A stretch of 8,754 nucleotides of DNA, taken from assembly GCA_013336205.1 (NCBI GenBank), contig JAAXUD010000080.1, forward strand, positions 1-8,754. The letters are read 5' to 3'. The notes beneath the pieces are model-generated. The model was not told the origin of the DNA and ran no database searches. It worked only from the letters and a program-made list of their open reading frames with translations. The translations under genes were made by a program, and so were the position numbers. Positions 1-7,424 of the stretch are shown here, piece by piece (the first letter of the stretch is position 1; each line of letters starts with the position of its first letter). The DNA comes from Lentimicrobium sp. GTDB taxonomy: Bacteria; Bacteroidota; Bacteroidia; Bacteroidales; Lentimicrobiaceae.

Positions 1-547
1 CCGCGATTCCACTATCCGGATGGGTACTGAGGATATATGGGCAAAGCAGAATGAAAAAGAGATTCATGCCTATGTTGACCACTATATTGGCTATCTTGAT
101 GAGGGCAAACCGGATTGGTTTATTTTCCAGTCTCAGGTTTGCGTAAGGAATGGTACTTAAAGCATCTGTTGCGAGTATCAGCGCGAACCATTTTACATAT
201 TCCGGATGACCTGCATATCCAAGCTTAACAGAGAGGAAAGGTGCGGTAATAAATGAAATGATAAGGAAAATAGCCGATGTGAAAGTAATAGATGACAATG
301 TGGTGCCAAACACCTTATTGCGAAATTCAGCCTGGCTGGCGAACCTGAAAAAAGCGGTTTCCATTCCATAGGTCAGCATAACAAAAAGAAGGGAAACATA
401 GGCATACATTTCAGTTACAATACCGTACTCGGATGTTAAAAACACCCGTGTGTAAAGCGGAACCAGCAGGTAATTAAGTAAACGGCCCAAAATGGTAGGC
501 AATCCGTAAATTGCTGTCTGACCGGCGAGTTTTTTAAAAGGATTCAA
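1..547 (-). CDS. Oligosaccharide/polysaccharide flippase (Wzx-like, MOP superfamily), N-terminal part, cut by window edge
   Basis: Inner-membrane flippase predicted to move lipid-linked glycan units across the membrane for surface polysaccharide or LPS assembly. About 182 codons are visible, and the C-terminal majority lies beyond the left edge. Reading starts at a TTG codon (547-545) and gives NPFKKLAGQTAIYGLPTILG, then a hydrophobic stretch ending in LLVPLYTRVF, and further on YGMETAFFRFA. These patterns are typical of the Polysacc_synt-type flippases of Bacteroidota, which usually begin MNPLKKLAGQTAIYGL. TTG is therefore the start: an in-frame TAA lies four codons upstream, and the first ATG (codon 47) would remove the first membrane helix. 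Hydrophobic segments lie near residues 11-31, 43-61 and 80-105, with more after them. The gene starts 26 bp after the histidine kinase stop, so the two are probably co-transcribed. The glycan substrate cannot be told from this fragment. Confidence 0.88.
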   Translation of the reverse strand, partial: MNPFKKLAGQTAIYGLPTILGRLLNYLLVPLYTRVFLTSEYGIVTEMYAYVSLLFVMLTYGMETAFFRFASQAEFRNKVFGTTLSSITFTSAIFLIISFITAPFLSVKLGYAGHPEYVKWFALILATDALSTIPYANLRLENKPIRFALIKIANIVVNIGMNLFFILLCPYILSTHPDSGIA

Positions 548-573
548 AACTATTACTGTTTAATTTGCCTGTG

Positions 574-3500
574 CTATTCTTCGATAGCAGGAATTTCAAT
601 AATAAATGTAGTTCCAACGCTTTTTTCCGAAGTAAATTTTATCTCACCCCCGAGTGAGTCAATAATATTCTTTACCATAGCCAGGCCTAGACCCATACCA
701 CCTGATTTAGTGGTAAAGTTAGGTGAAAAAATTTTCTGTTTCTTTTCTTCTTCAATACCGCTGCCATTGTCATGTATCTCAATGCGGTGCCGTTTACCAT
801 CAGAAGAAAGGCTTATACCAACCTCCCCTTTTTGTTTGGAAGGAATCGCCTGAACGGCATTATTGAATAAGTTGATAAGAGCCCTTGAAAGTTGCTTTTC
901 ATCAGCAAACACATAACATTTTCTGTCGGGGAGTGTGAAACTGAAATTAATTTCAGGGTGTTGGTTAAAGAGAGCAAGCGTATTCCGGATTATGGCAGTT
1001 AATTCTGTTTTTTTGTTGGAAGGTGCCGGAAGCTTGGCAAAATCAGAAAAGGCACTGGCAATACTGGCCAGTGAATCAATTTGCTCTATCAACAGGTGTG
1101 TTGTTTTTTCAAGCCGGTTCTCCCAGTCGGGTGGGTTATCATACCATGATTTACGGAGATGCTGAATACTCAGTTTCATTGGGGTAAGCGGATTTTTTAT
1201 TTCATGGGCTACTTGCCTGGCCATTTCTCTCCAGGCACTTTCTCTTTCTGAACGGGCCAGCTTTTCGGCACTTTCAGCCAGCTTATCAAGCATCAGGTTA
1301 TAGTCATTGATCAGATCTCCAAGTTCATCTTTTCGGGAATAGACTATCTTTTCATTAACCAGCCCAAGTTTAAGGCTGCTAAATCTGTTTCTGATTAGTT
1401 GTAAGGGTTGCATCAGGTAATTTCCTGCCAGAAGCGAGATAAATACGGCCAGTGCGGTCAGAAGCACATAGATATTGATAAAGGCGACCAGAAACGTCGA
1501 GATTTCCTGCCTGAGCTCCTGTTCACGGGCAAAGTAAGGAAGATTAATATAGGCGGTGAGCTTGTTTTGTTCGTTTCTGAATGGCAGATAAGCGGACAGG
1601 TATTTGTAATTCCCTATCATTTCATCCTCAATAAAGAGGGTTCTTTTATTTCTTGCAAGCTCAATATAAGGCACAGCGCTCATCAATTCTGATTTCAGGC
1701 CTTCGTCAAAGATCTGTGGCCGCGAGGAAGCGAGTAGCTGTCCATTGATATCATAAAGGTTAATGTCGCTGAAAAAGACAAGTGAAAACTTGGTAAGCAG
1801 TTCTTCCAGATACGATTTCTGTGATTTATCGAGAATATCCATTGTTGCCAGCTTGTGCTCAAGTTCAATAAGCACCGAATGAGCTTTTTCACTCAGCATA
1901 TCCCGGTTCTTTTTTTCGTTCAGGTTCCTGATGTTAAAAATTGTTGTAATCCCAACCGACAATGAAACAAAGAGGACTAAAGCAATGACCATCAATTGTA
2001 GCCTGGTTTTGAAATGAAGGTTTTGTTTCTGACCGATATACCGAAAGCTGTAAATGCCTAGTGCAATAAAAACCAGGATTATATGAAAGATTAATTGATA
2101 GGTAAAGGGGGATAATTTATCAAGAAATCCTTCATTCCGTTTGCTTATAATCAACCTGGTTTCATTGTTTATGATATGAAACAGATGATTATATCCGTTT
2201 CTATCAAAAAACGTGAAATCTCCATCCGGTCTGTTACCACTGGCTTCATACAATCCGTAGTTATAGTCCCCAACATTTTTTACAAGTTCATCTTCAAAAA
2301 AGATTGCGTAAGAGTAATCTGAAATATCTGCCCGTGATGAAGACGCTTTGTCCATCAGTAATTCCGGGTAGCCTAATCCCTTGGGTACATATTTAGGACT
2401 GAGCTCTATTACTATGTAAGACTTATCCTGGGTTTGCCGGGGCTTATCAATAGCTATGTTGGCAATATAGCTGCTGGCGTCGTAGGATTCACGTATGAAA
2501 TACATTGATGGGCTGGCCGTAGTTTCACCTAATCGATCAATAATATCTGCGAAATATTCATGACAGCCGATTATATAGTTGGACGGCCTGATTTGTAAGG
2601 TTTTTTCAGGATAGCAAAGCGTGATCTGAACACTGTACCTAGTCCAGTAACCATTAAAATAGTTAGATTTTATATAATCGATGCAAGCTGTTTCTTTTAT
2701 TGGATTAGTCCACGCCTCCATATAAAGCCGCTTCATTGTCGTATCTTTTGCTAAACTATTTTCGATATCTGCAAATAGAAATTCACCCATCTTATCCCTG
2801 TCTGAAGATAGTCTGAGCGCTAAAAGTTTTCTTTCATTCTTTTCTTTTTCACGTTTGTTTATATGTAGACTGTAAGATGAAACCATCGTAAGGACCAGGA
2901 CAATAACACTAATTGATAGTAGATTAGGATACCGAAGAACGTTTTTATAGATTAGAATTAATATAATGAAGTATAGAAACTGCAGAATAAGTAGTATTGG
3001 CTGAGGAGAATACAAGTCGGTGCTGGTAGCAATAAGGTAAACAAGTATATTGGCGATTATAAAATACCCGATAACGCGCTTAAGGCCTGAACAAAAATAG
3101 ATAAGACGAAAAGTGGTATAGGATATAAAAAAGTATCCGGCGAGTATGAAGAAGATTATAAAATAAGCCATCAGACCGTAGGCTGTAAATCCTGAAATAT
3201 TGCTTAAGTCAAGTCCGAAAGAGGAATTATTGATTAAAATATTTAAAAGATAGCAACTAAAATAAAAGAAAAAGACACCGGTGACTGCGATTGAAGAGAG
3301 CGACAGAATTCTGTATGGTTTATCGGCAATTAAACTGAAGCTAAAGCTACTAAGATTCTTATATACAAGGAATAGTACCAGCGCCGACAATAATGAATCG
3401 GTGAAAAAATCGCCAAGTGATGGTAAGAAAACGGAGTATGCAAAGCTTAAAGGGCTGAATAATTCGGAGCTATACAGCGGAGCCGGTACCTTGAAATATA

Positions 3501-4263
3501 CCAGGAGGACTCTTATAAGAATGACATCGAATACAAACAAAACAATAAGTAATGGATACTTTTTTAAGGGGATATAGCGGGTGTAAAGCACATATATCGC
3601 AAGAACCAGGGCTATCAATGCAATCAGGAAGAATGTGTATAAAATTAAAATATTGCTTGCTGATAGCGCTGATTGGGCGGGTAGTATCAAAGAAAAAAGG
3701 AAAATACCCTGTTTATCGGTGATATTAAAATCACTGCGGCTGTATGAGAAATCATATCCGGGAGAAATACTGTAATAGGGATTAAAACCTGGGGAAAGAT
3801 ATTCGTTTTCGTAACTATAACCCGCCTTAACAAGATCAGAAAGAATGTAGGTAAAATTGCCTGACCTGGCGATATTGATCTGGTAGAGTCCATTGCCACC
3901 TTTATAAAGGCGCTTATTGATCAGGGAATCTGCGAACGAAATACCAGGATTCAGTGAATTGTCAGACCAATAATAAAGTGAATTTCCTGAGAAAACATAA
4001 AGGCTGTAATACTGATCCAAACTACTACCGGGTTCATGAAGTATAGCAAAATCCAAACCAGGCTGATTTTTGATTATTTTATTGAGGAATGCCTCGCCCT
4101 GGTCATAGCGTTCATTTAATTGCCGGTTAAATAACTGAACAGTTTTTTCAGGGTTTTGACTATAATTGCATAGGTGTTCATAGGCGAATATGGCCAGGAA
4201 AAAGAATCCTGCAGTACAGATCAATATCCAGAAGCTAATTTTTCGAATTTTTCCTTTAACCAT
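574..4263 (-). CDS. Large multi-membrane-pass sensor histidine kinase, NtrY-like kinase core
   Basis: Membrane sensor kinase of a two-component system, 1229 residues. The C-terminal catalytic core is complete. The H-box runs WREMARQVAHEIKNPLTPMK, with phospho-acceptor H1020 followed by E1021. The N-box is NLFNNAVQAI (1131-1140), G1 is DNGSGI (1165-1170), the F-box is FSPNFTTK (1179-1186) and G2 is GGMGLGLAM (1188-1196). A HAMP-like linker fills about 949-1000. Hydrophobic segments fall near 10-28, 204-228, 236-257, 283-301, 319-344, 359-381, 397-414, 422-440, 448-466, 722-742, 756-776 and 923-948. Positive charges on alternate loops fit 12 passes with extracytoplasmic regions at about 30-203, 470-720 and 777-922. 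The H-box resembles NtrY, but the long membrane module is unlike classical nitrogen-sensing NtrY, so the signal is unknown. No response regulator is in the window. The flippase gene follows after 26 bp, and about 230 bp separate the kinase from the methyltransferase upstream. Confidence 0.93.
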   Translation of the reverse strand: MVKGKIRKISFWILICTAGFFFLAIFAYEHLCNYSQNPEKTVQLFNRQLNERYDQGEAFLNKIIKNQPGLDFAILHEPGSSLDQYYSLYVFSGNSLYYWSDNSLNPGISFADSLINKRLYKGGNGLYQINIARSGNFTYILSDLVKAGYSYENEYLSPGFNPYYSISPGYDFSYSRSDFNITDKQGIFLFSLILPAQSALSASNILILYTFFLIALIALVLAIYVLYTRYIPLKKYPLLIVLFVFDVILIRVLLVYFKVPAPLYSSELFSPLSFAYSVFLPSLGDFFTDSLLSALVLFLVYKNLSSFSFSLIADKPYRILSLSSIAVTGVFFFYFSCYLLNILINNSSFGLDLSNISGFTAYGLMAYFIIFFILAGYFFISYTTFRLIYFCSGLKRVIGYFIIANILVYLIATSTDLYSPQPILLILQFLYFIILILIYKNVLRYPNLLSISVIVLVLTMVSSYSLHINKREKEKNERKLLALRLSSDRDKMGEFLFADIENSLAKDTTMKRLYMEAWTNPIKETACIDYIKSNYFNGYWTRYSVQITLCYPEKTLQIRPSNYIIGCHEYFADIIDRLGETTASPSMYFIRESYDASSYIANIAIDKPRQTQDKSYIVIELSPKYVPKGLGYPELLMDKASSSRADISDYSYAIFFEDELVKNVGDYNYGLYEASGNRPDGDFTFFDRNGYNHLFHIINNETRLIISKRNEGFLDKLSPFTYQLIFHIILVFIALGIYSFRYIGQKQNLHFKTRLQLMVIALVLFVSLSVGITTIFNIRNLNEKKNRDMLSEKAHSVLIELEHKLATMDILDKSQKSYLEELLTKFSLVFFSDINLYDINGQLLASSRPQIFDEGLKSELMSAVPYIELARNKRTLFIEDEMIGNYKYLSAYLPFRNEQNKLTAYINLPYFAREQELRQEISTFLVAFINIYVLLTALAVFISLLAGNYLMQPLQLIRNRFSSLKLGLVNEKIVYSRKDELGDLINDYNLMLDKLAESAEKLARSERESAWREMARQVAHEIKNPLTPMKLSIQHLRKSWYDNPPDWENRLEKTTHLLIEQIDSLASIASAFSDFAKLPAPSNKKTELTAIIRNTLALFNQHPEINFSFTLPDRKCYVFADEKQLSRALINLFNNAVQAIPSKQKGEVGISLSSDGKRHRIEIHDNGSGIEEEKKQKIFSPNFTTKSGGMGLGLAMVKNIIDSLGGEIKFTSEKSVGTTFIIEIPAIEE

Positions 4264-4492
4264 ATCGGTGGATCTGTTTTTAGGCTTACCAAATCAGCAC
4301 AAATTGCAAATTAATACCCTGCAATACCCCAAAGAATACGATCAGCTAGTTCAAGTACCTGATAAACAGACAAATAAACTGATTAAGACCAATTTACGTT
4401 GCTTCGATCCCGGTTTGAAAATTGAGATCATCACTTTTGGGCCCTGTAAAGATAATAAAGGGTGTCAATAAGTCGGTTAAAGCCAGCAAAAC

Positions 4493-5401
4493 TCAGATTT
4501 TTTTTATTATGTAGATGAGGCTCGAATAATCTTTTGTTCCTGAACGGGCTTTCATATTTGAAATCAAACCACGCCTGATGGCCTTTGGGTAAGACGATTT
4601 TCCCGACATATATTTCTCACTTAAGAGGGAAACATAGAAAGCGTCAAAAAGCATAGGGCGAATGGACACAATCTCAAAACCATGCTTTGTGGCCAGCAAT
4701 GAAAATGCTTTCTGGTCAAAATGAAACAAATGCCGGGGAACATCCCAGGCAGCCCAATATCTGTTGTAATATTGCGCATCATGAGAAGCATGGTTTGGAA
4801 GGGCAATATATGCCAGACCCTTGTCCTTTAGTAAACGGAAGATATCAGACATTCGTTTGTTAATATCCGGAACATGCTCCAGCACATGCCACATCGTAAT
4901 AACATCGAAGGATTCATTGTCGAGTGAATCTATCTCGTGCTCATCTTTAATGTCTAATTTGTAAGTAGTTTCGGCTATATTTCTGGCTTTTTCATTGGGT
5001 TCGATCCCCATAGTCTGCAATCCTTTTTTTGCACAGAAATTAAGAAATTCACCCGTAGCACAACCAATGTCTAACACTGATTTCACCGGATTAAAACTAC
5101 GTATCAATTTGTATTTACGACCGTGGGTGTAATTGCGTATCAACCGATATGCAATACTGAATGCGTCTTTTTTATTATCAGAATGCGATATGTAATTTTC
5201 GGAGGCGTAATATTTACCAAGACTTGATAATTCAGGCATGGGCCTGGTTACCAAAAGTCCGCAATTGGTACACTTGTAAATCGCAAACTCTTCTCCACTC
5301 AGAAAGTAGTCCTTAAGATTGGTTACAGTTGTAAACGCCTTATTATCACAAAGTAAGCAATGTTCAGGAGCCGAAATTTGGAGATGTTCCACGTGAAACA
5401 A
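4493..5401 (-). CDS. Class I SAM-dependent methyltransferase with N-terminal zinc ribbon
   Basis: Probable cytoplasmic S-adenosylmethionine-dependent methyltransferase of 302 residues; the substrate is unknown. An N-terminal zinc ribbon is formed by C15-x2-C18 and C44-x2-C47. The Rossmann fold shows SAM motif I VLDIGCATGEFL (109-120), the acidic strand-2 end GIEPNEKA (132-139) and FDVITMWHVLEHVPD (165-179). The aromatic-rich DVPRHLFHF stretch is common in the Methyltransf_23-type enzymes found in glycan clusters. The start is TTG at 5401-5399, which overlaps a parS site, so the parS sequence encodes the N-terminal residues FHVEH. The only other plausible start that keeps C15 is the GTG of codon 4 (5392-5390); an in-frame TAA lies six codons upstream of the TTG. 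The gene lies 20 bp after mnmG, suggesting co-transcription. It ends at a run of eight A just before TGA, and no clear terminator follows. A role in surface glycan or small-molecule modification is inferred from family habits and the nearby flippase. Confidence 0.88.
   Translation of the reverse strand: MFHVEHLQISAPEHCLLCDNKAFTTVTNLKDYFLSGEEFAIYKCTNCGLLVTRPMPELSSLGKYYASENYISHSDNKKDAFSIAYRLIRNYTHGRKYKLIRSFNPVKSVLDIGCATGEFLNFCAKKGLQTMGIEPNEKARNIAETTYKLDIKDEHEIDSLDNESFDVITMWHVLEHVPDINKRMSDIFRLLKDKGLAYIALPNHASHDAQYYNRYWAAWDVPRHLFHFDQKAFSLLATKHGFEIVSIRPMLFDAFYVSLLSEKYMSGKSSYPKAIRRGLISNMKARSGTKDYSSLIYIIKKI
5385..5400. other. parS: parS site 1 (ParB-binding centromere site)
   Basis: The plus strand reads TGTTCCACGTGAAACA, a 16/16 match to the bacterial parS consensus TGTTNCACGTGAAACA. 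It is palindromic except at one position. It lies between mnmG and the methyltransferase and covers all but the first base of the methyltransferase's first six codons (TTG TTT CAC GTG GAA CAT), so it is both a protein-binding site and coding sequence. By established knowledge ParB loads at parS as a CTP-dependent clamp and spreads onto flanking DNA. parS sites usually cluster in the origin-proximal part of the chromosome. ParA and ParB genes are not in the window. Confidence 0.9.
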
Positions 5402-5421
5402 TTTAGAGTAAGTCTGTTATT

Positions 5422-7293
5422 TTAACGACTCAAAAATACAACTAATACTGATATGTCTGAAGGTGAGACACCGTTAATTCTACTGGCCTGCCCTATTGTT
5501 TCAGGCTTGATTCTACTGAGTTTTTCCCGTGCTTCAAAGGAGAGTGAGCTCAACGAATTATAGTCAAAATCTGACTTTAAATGCATGTCTTCAAACCTGG
5601 ACACCCTGTCGGCATTCTCCTTTTCTTTGTCAATATACCCCTGGTATTTTATTAAAATATCCGCTTCTTCAATCACCTCCGGGGCAAGGTTTGAATAAGC
5701 AGAAAAGTGTTCTGCCACAAAGGGCACATAGTTAATCAGGTCGTTTAGATTTACCTGTGGCCGAAGCAGAATTGATGATAATTTGACTTTTTGATTAATG
5801 GGAGCTGTGTCGAGTTTTGCAAGCAGTCCGTTAACCTGATCCTGCGTTATACTGGTGTCAGTGAGAAATTTCATAGAATTTTCAATAGCCGCTATTTTTT
5901 CTTCTACCCTGTTGAACCGGTTGACATCAGCCAGGCCAAGTTTATACGAAATCGGTGTCAGCCGGATGTCAGCATTATCCTGTCTGAGTAAAATCCTGTA
6001 TTCCGCGCGTGAAGTAAACATTCTGTAAGGCTCGTCTATCCCTTTTGTAATAAGATCATCGATAAGAACACCAATGTAAGCTTCAGATCTTTTCAAAATA
6101 AAGGGTGCTTCACCCTTAACCTTAAGGTGTGCATTGATTCCTGCCATGAGTCCCTGCGCTGCAGCTTCTTCATAACCTGTTGTGCCATTAATCTGTCCTG
6201 CAAAAAAGAGATTTTCAACCAACCTGGTTTCGAGTGAATAGTTCAATTGAACAGGTGGAAAGTAATCGTATTCTATGGCATACCCGGGCCTGAAAATTTT
6301 CGCATTTTCAAAGCCAGGCACTTTCTGTAAGGCTTTTAACTGTATGTGATCCGGTAAAGAGGAAGAGAATCCGTTGACATAGTATTCAACTGTATCCCAA
6401 CCTTCAGGTTCAACAAACAACTGGTGTCGGCTTTTATCGCTGAAACGGTCAATTTTATCTTCTATAGATGGACAGTAGCGGGGCCCCCTCCCTCCTATCC
6501 GGCCTGCATACATGGGTGAGTCATCAAAGCCAAGCCGGAGAATGTCATGAACAACCGGGCTCGTATAGGTCAGATAACAGCTGCGTTGATTCTTTAATTC
6601 AGGTGTATCGGTGTAGGAAAACTTTCCGGGATTTTCATCGCCCTTCTGTTCTTCCATTTTACTGAAATCAATAGACCGGCCATCTACCCTGACCGGAGTT
6701 CCTGTCTTCAACCTGGCGGATTCAAAGCCCAATGCAATCAGGCTCTCGGTTATTCCATGTGATGCTTTATCTCCGATGCGTCCACCGCCAAAATTCTTCG
6801 TTCCAATATGAATTATTCCATTAAGAAAGGTTCCATTGGTAAGTATAACGGTTTTGGCATTAATATGCTGTCCCATGGCCGTTTTTACACCTGTAACCCG
6901 GCCATCTTTAGCTTCTACACTTATAACAGAATCCTGCCAGAAATCCAGGTTTGCAGTTTGTTCCAACATGAGCCGCCATTTTTCAGAAAACCGCATCCTG
7001 TCACTTTGTGCCCTGGGGCTCCACATGGCAGGACCCTTTGACCGGTTAAGCATTCTGAATTGAATCATAGTAGAATCAGTAACAATACCCGAATATCCGC
7101 CCATTGCATCTATTTCACGCACTATCTGTCCCTTTGCAATACCACCCATTGCCGGATTGCACGACATTTGTGCAATGGCATTCATGTTCATGGTAATAAG
7201 CAAAACAGAGGAACCCATATTTGCAGCAGCTGCAGCAGCCTCGCTACCAGCGTGGCCTGCACCTACAACAATCACATCGTATTCTTTAAACAT
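5422..7293 (-). CDS. mnmG: tRNA uridine-5-carboxymethylaminomethyl(34) synthesis enzyme MnmG (GidA)
   Basis: FAD-dependent enzyme that, together with the GTPase MnmE, adds the carboxymethylaminomethyl or aminomethyl group to C5 of wobble uridine 34 in certain tRNAs. The protein is cytoplasmic, and 623 residues is the usual family length. The N-terminal dinucleotide-binding motif is VVGAGHAGSEA (9-19). The CNPAMGG motif (45-51) carries C45. MLNRSKGPAMWSPRAQSDR (81-99), LKTGTP (195-200), RYCPSIEDK with C274 (272-280), RPGYAIEYDY (335-344) and GQINGTTGYEEAAAQG (366-381) are all present. C45 and C274 correspond to the two conserved cysteines of the family. The C-terminal helical region that contacts MnmE and tRNA is present (about 550-620). 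The start is ATG at 7293, 8 bp downstream of a parS site, with no obvious Shine-Dalgarno sequence. A terminator separates it from ybeY, so its promoter should lie in 7294-7360. Confidence 0.98.
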   Translation of the reverse strand: MFKEYDVIVVGAGHAGSEAAAAAANMGSSVLLITMNMNAIAQMSCNPAMGGIAKGQIVREIDAMGGYSGIVTDSTMIQFRMLNRSKGPAMWSPRAQSDRMRFSEKWRLMLEQTANLDFWQDSVISVEAKDGRVTGVKTAMGQHINAKTVILTNGTFLNGIIHIGTKNFGGGRIGDKASHGITESLIALGFESARLKTGTPVRVDGRSIDFSKMEEQKGDENPGKFSYTDTPELKNQRSCYLTYTSPVVHDILRLGFDDSPMYAGRIGGRGPRYCPSIEDKIDRFSDKSRHQLFVEPEGWDTVEYYVNGFSSSLPDHIQLKALQKVPGFENAKIFRPGYAIEYDYFPPVQLNYSLETRLVENLFFAGQINGTTGYEEAAAQGLMAGINAHLKVKGEAPFILKRSEAYIGVLIDDLITKGIDEPYRMFTSRAEYRILLRQDNADIRLTPISYKLGLADVNRFNRVEEKIAAIENSMKFLTDTSITQDQVNGLLAKLDTAPINQKVKLSSILLRPQVNLNDLINYVPFVAEHFSAYSNLAPEVIEEADILIKYQGYIDKEKENADRVSRFEDMHLKSDFDYNSLSSLSFEAREKLSRIKPETIGQASRINGVSPSDISVLVVFLSR

Positions 7294-7301
7294 TCTATCT
7301 A

Positions 7302-7317
7302 TGTTTCACGTGGAACA
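7302..7317. other. parS: parS site 2 (ParB-binding centromere site) in the mnmG leader
   Basis: The plus strand reads TGTTTCACGTGGAACA, the exact reverse complement of site 1 and again a 16/16 match to the parS consensus read on the minus strand. It ends 8 bp upstream of the mnmG ATG, where a ribosome-binding site would normally sit, and lies inside the short region that must also hold the mnmG promoter. It is 1917 bp from site 1, in opposite orientation. Bound ParB could affect mnmG expression; that is inference. Confidence 0.92.
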
Positions 7318-7360
7318 TTCCTAATAATCGCCAGCCCCAAAGGTGCAATTCATCTATAAA

Positions 7361-7401
7361 CAAAAATTGCAGCCTTAAGTTGAAACTCAACCGGGCTGCA
7401 A
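7361..7401 (-). terminator. Intrinsic terminator downstream of ybeY
   Basis: Read on the minus strand, TTGCAGCC (7401-7394) pairs perfectly with GGCTGCAA (7374-7367). Between them an inner stem GTTGA/TCAAC (7391-7387 with 7383-7379) closes a three-base loop. A T-rich tract (TTTTT, then GTTT) follows. It starts 23 bp after the ybeY stop codon and would separate ybeY from mnmG transcription. Confidence 0.7.
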
Positions 7402-7424
7402 AATTAACAATAATTCCGGGCTTC

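Noticed and set aside
4307..4333. Possible kinase promoter on the minus strand: TTTG (4333-4330) and TTAATTTG (4314-4307)
   Set aside because: The -7-like box deviates from TAnnTTTG and the spacing of 15 bases is shorter than usual, so I could not support it as a feature.
4190..4471. Plus-strand open frame of 93 codons covering the gap between methyltransferase and kinase
   Set aside because: It overlaps the kinase 5' end in antisense, has no recognisable family, no visible promoter or ribosome-binding site, and would be the only plus-strand gene in the window. I treat it as chance.
4440..4492. Possible terminator after the methyltransferase (CCCT...AGGG pairing, GGGCCC palindrome)
   Set aside because: The stems are only 3-4 bp and no T tract follows in the direction of transcription.
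4399..4492. In-frame continuation of the methyltransferase after its TGA (about 31 sense codons)
   Set aside because: Read-through of a TGA has no supporting context here, and the family normally ends near the IYIIKK position.
5385..7317. The two inverted 16-bp copies as ends of a mobile element carrying mnmG
   Set aside because: The sequences match parS exactly, there is no transposase or target duplication, and mnmG is a housekeeping gene in its expected place after ybeY.
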